From the NCBI GenBank assembly GCA_050186335.1, contig JBFWYO010000002.1:1-64000 (forward strand): a stretch of DNA of 64,000 bases, in the 5' to 3' direction. Made by a program: the position numbers and the translations under genes. The notes below the pieces were generated by a model. The model worked only from the letters and a program-made list of their open reading frames with translations, made no database searches and was not told where the DNA came from. Positions 49,947 to 58,377 of this stretch are shown here, in pieces (position 1 is the first letter of the stretch; each line of letters starts with the position of its first letter). The DNA is from JBFWYO01 sp050186335 (GTDB lineage: Bacteria > Pseudomonadota > Alphaproteobacteria > Bin65).

Positions 49947-50666
49947 TTATCCTTCGATGCCCATGTAAATCTCGCGGACTTCGGGCGAGCCCATCACCGC
50001 GTGCGGTTCGCCTTCGGCGATCTTGCGGCCGAAATCGAGCGCGATCAATTGACCGACGACGGCGAGCAATGCGTGCACGATATGCTCGATCCAGACGATG
50101 GTGATGCCGCGTGCGCGGATCGCCCGGATCGTCTCGACCAGCGCGCTGCATTCGCCCTCGGTGAGCCCGCCGGCGATCTCGTCGAGCAGCAACAGCCGCG
50201 GCCCGGTCGCCAGCGCCCGGGCGAGTTCCAGGCGTTTGCGCTCGAGCAGCGTCAACGCGCCGGCGCGCCGGTTGGCGCGATCGTACAAGCCGGTTTCGGC
50301 GAGCACGTCCGCGCAGTAGGCAGCCGCCGCACGCTCGGACTTGCCGCTGCCATAGACCGCGCCGACGAGCAGATTCTCGAACACGGTCAGGTTCTCGAAC
50401 GGGCGCGGGATCTGATAGGTGCGCGCAATGCCGGCAACGCAACGCCGATGCGGCGGCATCCGAGTGATGTCGACGCCGGCGAAACGGATTGCGCCGGCCT
50501 CCGGCGCCAGGTCGCCGGCGATCAGGTTGAACAACGTCGTCTTGCCGGCACCGTTCGGGCCGACCACGCCGAGCGCGACGCCCTCGGCCAACGTCAGATC
50601 GATTCCGTCGACCGCCTTGAGCGAGCCGAAACTGCGGCGCAAGCCGCTGATTTCAAGCAACGTCAA
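49947..50666 (-). CDS. livG: ABC transporter ATP-binding protein, LivG family (second system)
   Basis: A 239-residue ATPase with Walker A GPNGAGKTT, GIARTYQIPRPFENLTVFEN (LivG-type Q-loop), the modified signature LTLLERKRLELARAL, Walker B LLLLDEIAGGL (again DEI for DEP) and switch His in IEHIVHAL. The start is TTG 50666, supported by AGAGGTG seven bases upstream; the long upstream open frame is a shadow of the binding-protein gene. It follows that gene by 29 bases. Confidence 0.85.
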   Translation of the reverse strand: MTLLEISGLRRSFGSLKAVDGIDLTLAEGVALGVVGPNGAGKTTLFNLIAGDLAPEAGAIRFAGVDITRMPPHRRCVAGIARTYQIPRPFENLTVFENLLVGAVYGSGKSERAAAAYCADVLAETGLYDRANRRAGALTLLERKRLELARALATGPRLLLLDEIAGGLTEGECSALVETIRAIRARGITIVWIEHIVHALLAVVGQLIALDFGRKIAEGEPHAVMGSPEVREIYMGIEG

Positions 50667-50695
50667 GGCGCGACACCTCTTTCCGGCGCCGCGCC

Positions 50696-52021
50696 CTAGG
50701 CGATCGGTTCCATCTTGCCGCCGACCGGAATGTTGGGCGCGGTCTTGTTGTCGGTGACGACGATTTCGTACTTTCCGTTGGGCCCGTGGCGCCATTGGCC
50801 GCCGACCAGCGGCGTACGCGTGACGTTCGCGCGCGCGAACGGCGGCACGTTGTCCTGGTTCCACTTCACTGGCCCGACGATGGTCTGCAGATCGGTTTCC
50901 TTGATCGCCTTGATCGTCGCCTTGCCGTCGCCGAGCTGCGCTGTGCGTTTGAGCACGTCGGTCGCAACCTCGAACAGCGAATGGATGAAGCCGATCGGCT
51001 GCGTCCACTGTTTCTTCGAGGCGTTCTGGTACATCTCCGCCAATTGTTTGGCCGAATGTCCGGTGAGCGAAGATTTGAACGGGTGGTTCGGCGACCACCA
51101 CACTTCGGAAGACAGATTATGCCCGTCCTTGCCGAGCGCTTCGACCGCGACCGGGAACAGGATCGCCTTGCCGACCGACGCGACCTTGGGCTTGAAGCCC
51201 TGCTGCAACGCCTGCTTCCAGAACGTGGTGAAATCCGGCGGCAGCACAACGCCGGTTATGATTTCGCACTTGGCGTTCTTGAACGCCGTGATCTGGGCGG
51301 CGAAATTGTCGGTCAGGTTCTGATAGCGGCCTGGGTCGGTCAGTTTGAAGCCCTGCTTTTCCAGCACCGGCGGGAATCCGACCGCCTTGTCGCCCCAGGC
51401 ATTGCCGTCGCCGTCGTTCGGAAACAGCCCGCCGACCGATTTGTTCGTGGCGACCTGGTTCCACAGGTTGGTGAACACCGCGATGATGTCCTCGAGGCCC
51501 CAGAAATAGTGATACGTGTAATTGAAGCCCTTCCACGCGGGCGGGCCGCCGGCCGGATTCGCCTGTCGGCCGATGAACCAAGGCTGCCACGGCGCCATGG
51601 TGGAAATGCACGGCTGTTCCTCGATCTCGCATTGGGTCGAGACCGGATTCGTGGTTTCGGGAGTCGACGCCACGAGCATCAGATCGATCTTATCCTGAAC
51701 GATGAGATCCTTCGCAACCTGCGCGGCGCGATTCGGGTTCGATTGGCTGTCCTTGACGATGACGTCGACCGGATGCGTGCGGTTGCCGATCTTCAAGCCG
51801 CCGCGCGCCGCTTCCTTGAACAATGCGACGTTGAAATTATCGGCCTCGGCGAAGGCGGCCAGCGGCCCGGTCTGCGGGCTGACATAGCCGAGCTTGATGG
51901 TTCGCTGCTGCGCGATCGCCGGCGCCGGGAACCCGGCGGCCAGCAGGACGCTGCCGGCAGCCGCGCCGCCGACGAAGCTGCGGCGGCTGATCGCGCGACC
52001 GGTCTGTTGCCGTTTGGACAT
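50696..52021 (-). CDS. ABC transporter substrate-binding protein (LivJ/K-type) with Tat-type signal
   Basis: A 441-residue periplasmic protein. The N-terminus has a twin-arginine motif (SRRSFVGGAAAG) and a hydrophobic core ending PAPAIAQQ, suggesting Tat export. The mature part starts RTIKLGYVSPQTGPLAAFAE, typical for LivHMGF partners. GGGAGAAG before the ATG at 52021 sets the start. The ligand pocket is not readable; by context, an aromatic or phenolic acid is plausible. It lies 68 bases after hpaB. Confidence 0.87.
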   Translation of the reverse strand: MSKRQQTGRAISRRSFVGGAAAGSVLLAAGFPAPAIAQQRTIKLGYVSPQTGPLAAFAEADNFNVALFKEAARGGLKIGNRTHPVDVIVKDSQSNPNRAAQVAKDLIVQDKIDLMLVASTPETTNPVSTQCEIEEQPCISTMAPWQPWFIGRQANPAGGPPAWKGFNYTYHYFWGLEDIIAVFTNLWNQVATNKSVGGLFPNDGDGNAWGDKAVGFPPVLEKQGFKLTDPGRYQNLTDNFAAQITAFKNAKCEIITGVVLPPDFTTFWKQALQQGFKPKVASVGKAILFPVAVEALGKDGHNLSSEVWWSPNHPFKSSLTGHSAKQLAEMYQNASKKQWTQPIGFIHSLFEVATDVLKRTAQLGDGKATIKAIKETDLQTIVGPVKWNQDNVPPFARANVTRTPLVGGQWRHGPNGKYEIVVTDNKTAPNIPVGGKMEPIA

Positions 52022-52089
52022 GACGCTTCTCCCTTGGTTTGGCAGGCCGCTTTGCGGCCGTCTTATCGCTCCTCGATCGTTCGGAAGCC

Positions 52090-53664
52090 TTATCGGTCTT
52101 TCAGCACGCTGAACTTGTCGGTATTGACCAGATCTTTCGCGGTCCAGCCGTCGAGGTCGTACTCCGACATGCATTTTTCGACGAATTGCTTGAGCTTGAC
52201 GTCGGTGCCCGTGGCCATGGCGCCGAACAGGGCATAGCGCCGGATCTCCTCGTGGCTGCCGCTATAATTGATCTCGTACAGTTCGTGGCGCGCGCCGAAC
52301 TCGGTGCCGATCGCGTCCCACAACAGCTTCATCAGCTTGACCCGCTCGACCGCATCGACGCCGCCCGAGCCGCGAAGATAGCGGTCGAGGTACGGCCGCA
52401 GTTCCGGGTTCTTGAAATCGGCCACGTGCGAATTGAGGTAGATCAGCCCGCTCGCCACCGTCTTCTCGATCAAGTTCTTGATCTGCGCATAGGCTTCGGG
52501 CGCCAAGACCTGATAGGCCGCGCCCGGTTCCATGCCCGGCAGAATCGCGCCGCCTTCCCACGGCGCGGCGGTTTTCGCCATCGCATCCGACAGGCCCCAG
52601 ATCATGTTCCGCCAGGCGATCACTTCGCCGATATTGGCTTCGACGCCGCGAAACGCGCGCGCCCCGGTGATCTCGGTCGCCTTGATCAACAACCCGGTGA
52701 TGAAATCGAGCTTGACCGCAAGGCGCGTGCAGCCATGGATCAGCGCGCGCGGCAGGAAGCCGGTGCGCGGGAAGAAATTGTTGGCTTTCTCGATGTCGCC
52801 GTAAACGAACACGTTCTCCCAGGGAACGAACACATCGTCCATGACGAAAATCGCATCGTTCTCGTCGAGCCGGCTGGACAGCGGATAGTCGAACGGGCTG
52901 CCGAGTACGGCCGCGCGATATTCGTTCGAGGTCCGGCAAATCAGCTTGACGCCCTTGGCGTTGGTCGGCGTCATGAATACGACGGCATATTCCTTGCCCT
53001 GCACGGGAATCAGGCCGTGGTGCGCGACGAAGGTGAAATGCGTGAGCGCCGATCCGGTCGCGACGACCTTGGCGCCCGAGACGTGAATGCCCGCGGCGGT
53101 TTCCTTGGTTACATGCACACAAACATCGGCGCCCGCGGGCGAACCCGGTGCGGTGTTGCGGTCGACCGGCGGATGGATGATCGCGTGATTGACGAACGGC
53201 ACGCGTTCCTGGCTGAAGCGGTACCAGCGCCGCGCGTTGTCCTGGTACGGTGCGTAGAACTCCGCGTTGGCGCCCAGCGTGGCCAGGAACGCCGCCTTGT
53301 AATCGGGCGAGCGGCCCAGCCAGCCATAGCCGATGCGCGCCCATTCGGCGATCGCGTCGCGCGCGGCCACCTGTTCGGCGACGTTGGTCGGCGCCTTGAA
53401 GTGCCGCTGCGTGAAGCCGCCCCATTCGGTCGCCGTGGTCAGCACGTTCTTGCCGCTGCGATGGTCTTCGTGCAGCGCGTCATACAGGCGCGCGATCATG
53501 CGCGCGCAGTTCTGGAACGCCGGATGCTCGGTGATCTTCTTGACGCGCTCGCCGTAGATCCAGATCTCGCGCCCGTCGTCGAGGCTGTCGAGGTACTCGC
53601 GGCCGGTGTAAGGCAGCGTCTTGCCGGTCTGCGCGGCGGTCGCGGCGGCAGTCGATGGCGTCAT
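52090..53664 (-). CDS. HpaB-family FADH2-dependent monooxygenase (4-hydroxyphenylacetate 3-hydroxylase type)
   Basis: A 524-residue flavin monooxygenase oxygenase component. The family N-terminus TGREYLDSLDDGREIWIYGE, the central HVTKETAAGIHVSGAKVVATG (in parts) and RLDENDAIFVMDDVFVPWENVFVYGD are diagnostic of the 4-hydroxyphenylacetate 3-hydroxylase/4-hydroxybutyryl-CoA dehydratase superfamily; the acyl-CoA dehydrogenase-like fold and length fit HpaB. The [4Fe-4S] cysteines of the dehydratase branch are not evident. It needs reduced FAD from a reductase (HpaC), which is not in the window. GGGGGAGGA precedes the ATG. It is the first gene of the liv/Rieske operon. Substrate: a phenol, not specified. 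Confidence 0.85.
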   Translation of the reverse strand: MTPSTAAATAAQTGKTLPYTGREYLDSLDDGREIWIYGERVKKITEHPAFQNCARMIARLYDALHEDHRSGKNVLTTATEWGGFTQRHFKAPTNVAEQVAARDAIAEWARIGYGWLGRSPDYKAAFLATLGANAEFYAPYQDNARRWYRFSQERVPFVNHAIIHPPVDRNTAPGSPAGADVCVHVTKETAAGIHVSGAKVVATGSALTHFTFVAHHGLIPVQGKEYAVVFMTPTNAKGVKLICRTSNEYRAAVLGSPFDYPLSSRLDENDAIFVMDDVFVPWENVFVYGDIEKANNFFPRTGFLPRALIHGCTRLAVKLDFITGLLIKATEITGARAFRGVEANIGEVIAWRNMIWGLSDAMAKTAAPWEGGAILPGMEPGAAYQVLAPEAYAQIKNLIEKTVASGLIYLNSHVADFKNPELRPYLDRYLRGSGGVDAVERVKLMKLLWDAIGTEFGARHELYEINYSGSHEEIRRYALFGAMATGTDVKLKQFVEKCMSEYDLDGWTAKDLVNTDKFSVLKDR

Positions 53665-53843
53665 GCGGTCCTCCCCCTATTGGCGCTCGAATTGGGTCCT
53701 ACCGCTGACCGTGCGGCGGCCTCGATTGCGCCCATCCTAACAGCTTTCGAGCCTGCTTCGCAGCGGGAGCCTTGACGGCCGCCGGCCGATTTTTTCCGCC
53801 CGATACCGGCCGGACTGACACGACAATGTCATCGAAATGCCTG

Positions 53844-53872
53844 TTCGCGCCGGTGTGCAGCCCGATTATGCT
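53844..53872 (+). promoter_or_regulatory. Promoter-like sequence ending just before the MORN gene start
   Basis: TTCGCG (53844-53849), 17-base spacer, TATGCT (53867-53872). The -10 ends six bases before the ATG at 53879, so transcription would start at or near the A of ATG and give a leaderless mRNA. No Shine-Dalgarno precedes the ATG, in agreement. The rest of the 214-base gap to hpaB shows no other signal I trust. Confidence 0.35.
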
Positions 53873-53878
53873 AGACGA

Positions 53879-55591
53879 ATGCAAACCATCCGAACGAGCC
53901 TACGCTGCGCTCTCGCCGGCCTCGCCGCCTTCGCCGCTGCGACGCCGGCCTTCGCGCTGGCCCAGCAGACCCGCGACACGGCCACCGCCGCCTGTGCTGC
54001 CGCGCAAGGCAAGCTCGATCGCGAGGCATCGCCCGGCAGCTGTTACCTGGGCAAGACGCAAAGCATCGGCACGATCAAATGGACGGTGGCCGGCAAGCTG
54101 TGCGGCACCTATCAAGGACAATGCGTCGACGGGCGCATGCACGGACTCGGCAAGTACGTCTGGGCCAACGGCGACGTCTACGACGGCGCATGGCAGAACG
54201 ACGGCAAGACCGGCCGGGGCCTGTTTCGCTGGGCCAACGGCAATCGCTACGAAGGAAGCTTCAAGAACGACCGGTTCGACGGCATCGGTACGTTCGTTTG
54301 GGCCAACGGCAATCGCTACGAAGGCCAGTGGAAGAACGATCTGCGCCACGGCAAGGGCATTTTCGTCTGGAAAGACGGCACGAAATACGACGGCGAATGG
54401 ACCGACGGCAAGCGCACCGGCAAGGGCATCCTGGTCACGGCAACCGGCGACCGCTACGACGGGCTGTTCGTCGACGGAAAATTCGACGGCAAAGGCGTCA
54501 TGATCTGGAAGACCGGCGCCAGGTACGAGGGCCACTGGAAACACGATAAACGATCCGGCAAGGGCATCTACGTTGCCGCCAACGGCGACCGCTACGACGG
54601 CGATTTCGCCGACGACAAATTCTTCGGCCGCGGCGTGTTCGTCTGGAAAACCGGCGCCAAGTACGACGGCGAGTGGCGCGACGATAAGCGCACCGGCAAG
54701 GGCTTGTTCACTTTCGCCAACGGCGACCGCTACGACGGCGAGTGGCGCGACGACAAACAGACCGGTAAGGGCGTCTTCGTCTGGGCCAACGGCGACCGGC
54801 TCGAGGGCCGGTTCCGCGACAACGAAATCGTCGGCCGCGGACTGTTCGCATGGAACGACGGCCGCCGTTACGACGGCGAATGGAACCAGGGCAAGCGCAC
54901 CGGCAAGGGCAGCTTCACCTGGCCGAACGGAAATCGGTTCGACGGCGACTTCAAGGCCGGTTTGTTCAACGGCAAGGGCACGCTGAGCTATGCCAATGGC
55001 GACAAATATGTCGGCGATTGGCTGAACGGCAAACGTACCGGCAAAGGCACCTTCACCTGGGCCAGCGGCGCACGCTACGAGGGCGATTGGAAGGACGACC
55101 GCAAGGACGGCAAAGGCGTACTCGTGACCGCCAACGGCGACCGCTACGAAGGCGATTTCCGCGACGACAAGTTCAACGGCAAGGGCAGCTATGTCTGGGC
55201 CAACAAGAACCGCTACGACGGCGATTGGAAGGACGATCAGCGGACCGGCCGGGGCGTGTTCGTGACTGCTGCCGGCGACAAATACGAGGGCAGTTTCGTC
55301 GACGGAAAATTCCAAGGCACGGGTACGCTGACCGCCAAAGACGGCACGCGCTACGAAGGTGCGTGGCTGAACGATACGCGCCACGGCAAAGGTGTTTTGA
55401 AAGCCGCCAACGGCGATGTGTACGACGGCGAGTTCAAGGCCAACCGCTTCGACGGCAACGGGGTTTACAAATGGTCCAACGGCGCCAAGTTCGACGGTGT
55501 TTTCCGGAATGGCGCGCAGTGGGCCGGCACGTTGACCCACATGGATAATTCCACGGTGAAATACAAGGACGGCAAACCGGTCGAGGAGTGA
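53879..55591 (+). CDS. Exported MORN-repeat protein with 20 tandem repeats
   Basis: A 570-residue protein. A signal peptide (MQTIRTSLRC, hydrophobic core, cleavage near FALAQQ) is followed by a short Cys-containing region (four Cys, about residues 39-82) and then twenty consecutive 23-residue MORN repeats (about 94-553) of the form WANGDRYDGEWKDDKRTGKG, without any insertion, ending in a 17-residue polar tail. MORN repeats form a beta-meander and bind proteins or lipids; in bacteria such proteins are mostly uncharacterised. An upstream in-frame ATG at 53837 would disrupt the signal peptide. It faces eno with a 19-base gap. Divergent from hpaB. Confidence 0.88.
   Translation: MQTIRTSLRCALAGLAAFAAATPAFALAQQTRDTATAACAAAQGKLDREASPGSCYLGKTQSIGTIKWTVAGKLCGTYQGQCVDGRMHGLGKYVWANGDVYDGAWQNDGKTGRGLFRWANGNRYEGSFKNDRFDGIGTFVWANGNRYEGQWKNDLRHGKGIFVWKDGTKYDGEWTDGKRTGKGILVTATGDRYDGLFVDGKFDGKGVMIWKTGARYEGHWKHDKRSGKGIYVAANGDRYDGDFADDKFFGRGVFVWKTGAKYDGEWRDDKRTGKGLFTFANGDRYDGEWRDDKQTGKGVFVWANGDRLEGRFRDNEIVGRGLFAWNDGRRYDGEWNQGKRTGKGSFTWPNGNRFDGDFKAGLFNGKGTLSYANGDKYVGDWLNGKRTGKGTFTWASGARYEGDWKDDRKDGKGVLVTANGDRYEGDFRDDKFNGKGSYVWANKNRYDGDWKDDQRTGRGVFVTAAGDKYEGSFVDGKFQGTGTLTAKDGTRYEGAWLNDTRHGKGVLKAANGDVYDGEFKANRFDGNGVYKWSNGAKFDGVFRNGAQWAGTLTHMDNSTVKYKDGKPVEE
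54158..55537 (+). repeat. Twenty in-frame 69-bp repeats encoding MORN units
   Basis: The region is 20 x 69 = 1380 bases with no indel. Each unit encodes a 23-residue motif with conserved Gly-x-x-Tyr/Phe-x-Gly and Gly-x-Gly. DNA identity between units is only partial: codons differ, and units alternate between EW-type and DF-type versions, so the array is old and under protein-level selection. Confidence 0.9.
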
Positions 55592-55610
55592 CCGGCGCCG
55601 CGTTCCGAAG

Positions 55611-56888
55611 TTATACCCGCAGCACGCTACGCCCGGCATACACCGCTTGCGTGCCGAGCTCTTCCTCGATGCGCAAGAGCTGATTGTATTTCGCGAGGCG
55701 ATCCGAGCGCGACAGCGAGCCGGTCTTGATCTGCCCGCAATTGGTCGCGACGGCCAGATCGGCAATGGTCGAATCCTCAGTTTCGCCCGAACGATGCGAC
55801 ATCACGACGGTGTAGCGCGCGCGGTGCGCCATATCGACCGCCGCGAGCGTTTCCGAGAGCGTGCCGATCTGGTTGACCTTGACCAAAATAGAGTTGGCCA
55901 CGCCCTTCTTGATGCCGTCGGCCAGGCGCTTCGGGTTGGTCACGAACAGGTCATCGCCGACCAGCTGCACCTTACCGCCAAGCGCATCGGTGAGCATTTT
56001 CCAGCCGGCCCAGTCGTCTTCCGACATGCCGTCTTCGATCGAGACGATCGGATACGCCTTCACCAGTTTCTCGTAGAATTTCACCATGCCGTCGGGTTTC
56101 AGCGTCTTGCCTTCGCCTTCGAGCACGTACTTGCCGCCCTTGAAAAATTCCGTCGACGCCGAATCGAGCGCGAGCACGACGTCCTTGCCGGGCTTGCAGC
56201 CCGCCGCCGAGATCGCCTTGACGATGAAGTCGAGCGCTTCCTCCGCGCTTTTGACGTTCGGCGCAAAGCCGCCTTCGTCGCCGACATTGGTGTTGTGGCC
56301 GGCTTTCTTGAGCTGCGCCTTGAGCGCGTGGAACACTTCGGCGCCCATGCGCAGCGCTTCGGCAAACGTTGCGCCGCCGACCGGCATGATCATGAATTCC
56401 TGCAGATCAACCGGATTGTCGGCATGCGCGCCGCCGTTGATGATGTTCATCAGCGGCACCGGCAGCACATGCGCCTGCGAGCCGCCGACGTAACGATACA
56501 GCGGCAGCTTGGCCTGCTGCGCCGCCGCCTTGGCGCAGGCGAGCGAAACGCCCAAAATCGCATTCGCCCCGAGGCGCGATTTGTTCTCCGTACCGTCGAG
56601 CGTGATCAATGTGTTGTCGAGATGCAGTTGATCCTCGACGTCCATACCCGAGAGGGTCTGGAAAATTTCGCCGTTGACCGCATTGACGGCCTTGCGCACG
56701 CCCTTGCCGAGATAGCGCTTCTTGTCGCCGTCGCGCAGCTCGACCACCTCGTGCGCGCCCGTGGAGGCGCCTGACGGCACGGCCGCACGGCCGCGTACGC
56801 CCGATTCCAGCACCACGTCCACTTCGACGGTCGGGTTGCCGCGGCTGTCGAGAATCTCGCGCGCGACGATATCGGCAATTCCAGTCAT
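55611..56888 (-). CDS. eno: Enolase
   Basis: A 425-residue glycolytic enzyme converting 2-phosphoglycerate to phosphoenolpyruvate. AREILDSRGNPTVEVDV, GAHEVVELRDGD, metal ligands in ALDSASTEF, SIEDGMSEDDW and VGDDLFVTN, and the signature LVKVNQIGTLSET with MSHRSGETEDS are complete. AGGGA precedes the ATG. It lies among the alphaproteobacterial pyrG-kdsA-eno group, but here a MORN gene and an ABC importer cluster are inserted around it. Confidence 0.97.
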   Translation of the reverse strand: MTGIADIVAREILDSRGNPTVEVDVVLESGVRGRAAVPSGASTGAHEVVELRDGDKKRYLGKGVRKAVNAVNGEIFQTLSGMDVEDQLHLDNTLITLDGTENKSRLGANAILGVSLACAKAAAQQAKLPLYRYVGGSQAHVLPVPLMNIINGGAHADNPVDLQEFMIMPVGGATFAEALRMGAEVFHALKAQLKKAGHNTNVGDEGGFAPNVKSAEEALDFIVKAISAAGCKPGKDVVLALDSASTEFFKGGKYVLEGEGKTLKPDGMVKFYEKLVKAYPIVSIEDGMSEDDWAGWKMLTDALGGKVQLVGDDLFVTNPKRLADGIKKGVANSILVKVNQIGTLSETLAAVDMAHRARYTVVMSHRSGETEDSTIADLAVATNCGQIKTGSLSRSDRLAKYNQLLRIEEELGTQAVYAGRSVLRV

Positions 56889-57114
56889 CCTCGGTTCCCT
56901 CGTTTGGCGCTGTTCCGGCGCTTAACCAATCTGAATTCCATTCGGCTGCGGCTATCGCCGGCCGGAAAAGACCGCGCCGCCACGGCGAAGTCAAGGCGGC
57001 AACGAAACCGCCTCACCCGGTTTGAATTTCAAATCGGGCCCTCGCCGGCCGATACCCTGGAGCGGCGTCCGCCCGCGATTTGTGCACGCCGGCCATCGAT
57101 TGCATACAGTTTAA

Positions 57115-57144
57115 TTGCAAGTGCAACCGTGGTCAGGCCATTAT
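57115..57144 (+). promoter_or_regulatory. Inverted repeat and promoter-like sequence before the M24 gene
   Basis: TTGCA-AG-TGCAA (57115-57126) is a perfect inverted repeat. Its first six bases TTGCAA could act as -35 with an 18-base spacer to CATTAT (57139-57144). A second AT-rich repeat, TTTGAA-T-TTCAAA, lies at 57021-57033. Together they suggest regulated expression of the M24/ABC operon. The rest of the 292-base gap to eno is unremarkable. Confidence 0.35.
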
Positions 57145-57180
57145 TGATATCGACCAAAGCGCGACAGAACAGGATTTCTT

Positions 57181-58377
57181 ATGACGATTACACGCGTACA
57201 CACGCTTTCGCTGGCGGAGCGCGATCGGCGGTGGGCGGCAATACGTTCGGCCATGGCGGAGCGCGGACTAGGCGCCCTGATTATCCGCGGCATTTCGTCG
57301 AAGTGGGATTCGGGTACCGCGAACGTCCGATACGTGTCGCAGATCGGTGGCAACGGAGAAGAGGCCATCGTCGTCTTCCCGATGACGGGCGAGCCGATCG
57401 TATTGGTTTGGGCGCCGTCCCAGGTGCGCTGGTGGGGTGAAGCGCAATCCTGGGTCAAGGAGGTACGCCAAGGCAGCCCATCCTGGCCAAGCAAGACCGC
57501 GCAAGCTTTGGCCGAACTCAACTGCGATAAGGGCCGGATCGGCGTCGTCGGCATCGGCGGACGCAGCGAAGCCGGCCGTATCATGTCGTACGACGTGTTC
57601 AGCGGCATTCAGGCGGCGCTACCGAATGCCAAGCTCGAGCCAGCCAGCGACATCATGGAAAAACTGCGCCTGTGCAAGAGCGAGGAAGAAATCGGCTTCA
57701 TCGAGCGTGCTGCGCTGCTCGGCGATATCGGCGTCCAGGCGATGTTGAAGGCTGCCCGGCCGGGCGTCCGCGCCTACGAGGTGTATGGCGAAATACTCGG
57801 TGCGGTATTCAAGGCCGGGGGCGAGTCGCCGATGTTCCTGATTTTCGAAACCGGCAAGGAGCCGCATCACGCCGTGCGCTTTCCGTCGGGCGAGAAGCTG
57901 GATCGCGGCGACTGGATCATTCAGGAAACAAGTCCGAAGTTCGGCGGCTACTGGTCGCAGGTGATGGTGCCGGTATGCTTGGGCAAGCCGGAGCCGATCT
58001 ATCGGCGCCTGGCCGAAGCCGCCGTGCATGGGCATGAAGCCGCGATTCAAACCATTCGCGCCGGCATCGGCACCCGCGAATTGGCAGAAGCAATCAACCG
58101 TCCGATCAAGGACGCCGGCTTCACCGCGTACCATCCGCAATGGCAGGGCCTCGGGCTCGAACAGTTGGAAGAACCGAGCGATTGGTTCACGGCCGGCGGG
58201 GTCGTCACCGCCGATGTACGTAATGAGGAACTGAAGGAAGGCATGGTGCTCGGCCTACAGCCGATGGCATCGACAACCGACAAAAGCAAAGGCTTGCAGA
58301 TCGGTGCCACCGTGGTGGTGACCAAGACCGGCTGTCGCGTGCTCGGCAAAACCAAAATGGACCTGTATGAAATCTGA
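57181..58377 (+). CDS. M24 peptidase-fold protein lacking the metal ligands (creatinase-like)
   Basis: A 398-residue protein with an N-terminal creatinase/prolidase-N domain (about 1-150) and a C-terminal pita-bread domain (about 160-398). Metal ligands of active M24 peptidases are largely missing: the first Asp is Glu (GDWIIQETS), the second Asp is Gln (YWSQ), the GHGxG His is Gln (WQGLGLEQLEE), and the EGMVxTxEP Glu is Gln (EGMVLGLQP). A metal-independent hydrolase like creatinase, or a non-enzymatic role, is thus likely. AGGA lies before the ATG. The 3' end overlaps the ABC ATPase gene by 11 bases, linking it to uptake of the substrate. Confidence 0.8.
   Translation: MTITRVHTLSLAERDRRWAAIRSAMAERGLGALIIRGISSKWDSGTANVRYVSQIGGNGEEAIVVFPMTGEPIVLVWAPSQVRWWGEAQSWVKEVRQGSPSWPSKTAQALAELNCDKGRIGVVGIGGRSEAGRIMSYDVFSGIQAALPNAKLEPASDIMEKLRLCKSEEEIGFIERAALLGDIGVQAMLKAARPGVRAYEVYGEILGAVFKAGGESPMFLIFETGKEPHHAVRFPSGEKLDRGDWIIQETSPKFGGYWSQVMVPVCLGKPEPIYRRLAEAAVHGHEAAIQTIRAGIGTRELAEAINRPIKDAGFTAYHPQWQGLGLEQLEEPSDWFTAGGVVTADVRNEELKEGMVLGLQPMASTTDKSKGLQIGATVVVTKTGCRVLGKTKMDLYEI

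Noticed and set aside
54158..55537. Array of 69-bp repeats as a possible CRISPR or satellite
   Set aside because: Repeats are contiguous, in frame, vary at synonymous and nonsynonymous sites and encode MORN motifs; there are no constant repeats with unique spacers.
53900..55765. 621-codon frame antisense to the MORN gene
   Set aside because: Repetitive because the MORN DNA is repetitive; composition (Ala/Val/Gly) and overlap mark it as a shadow.
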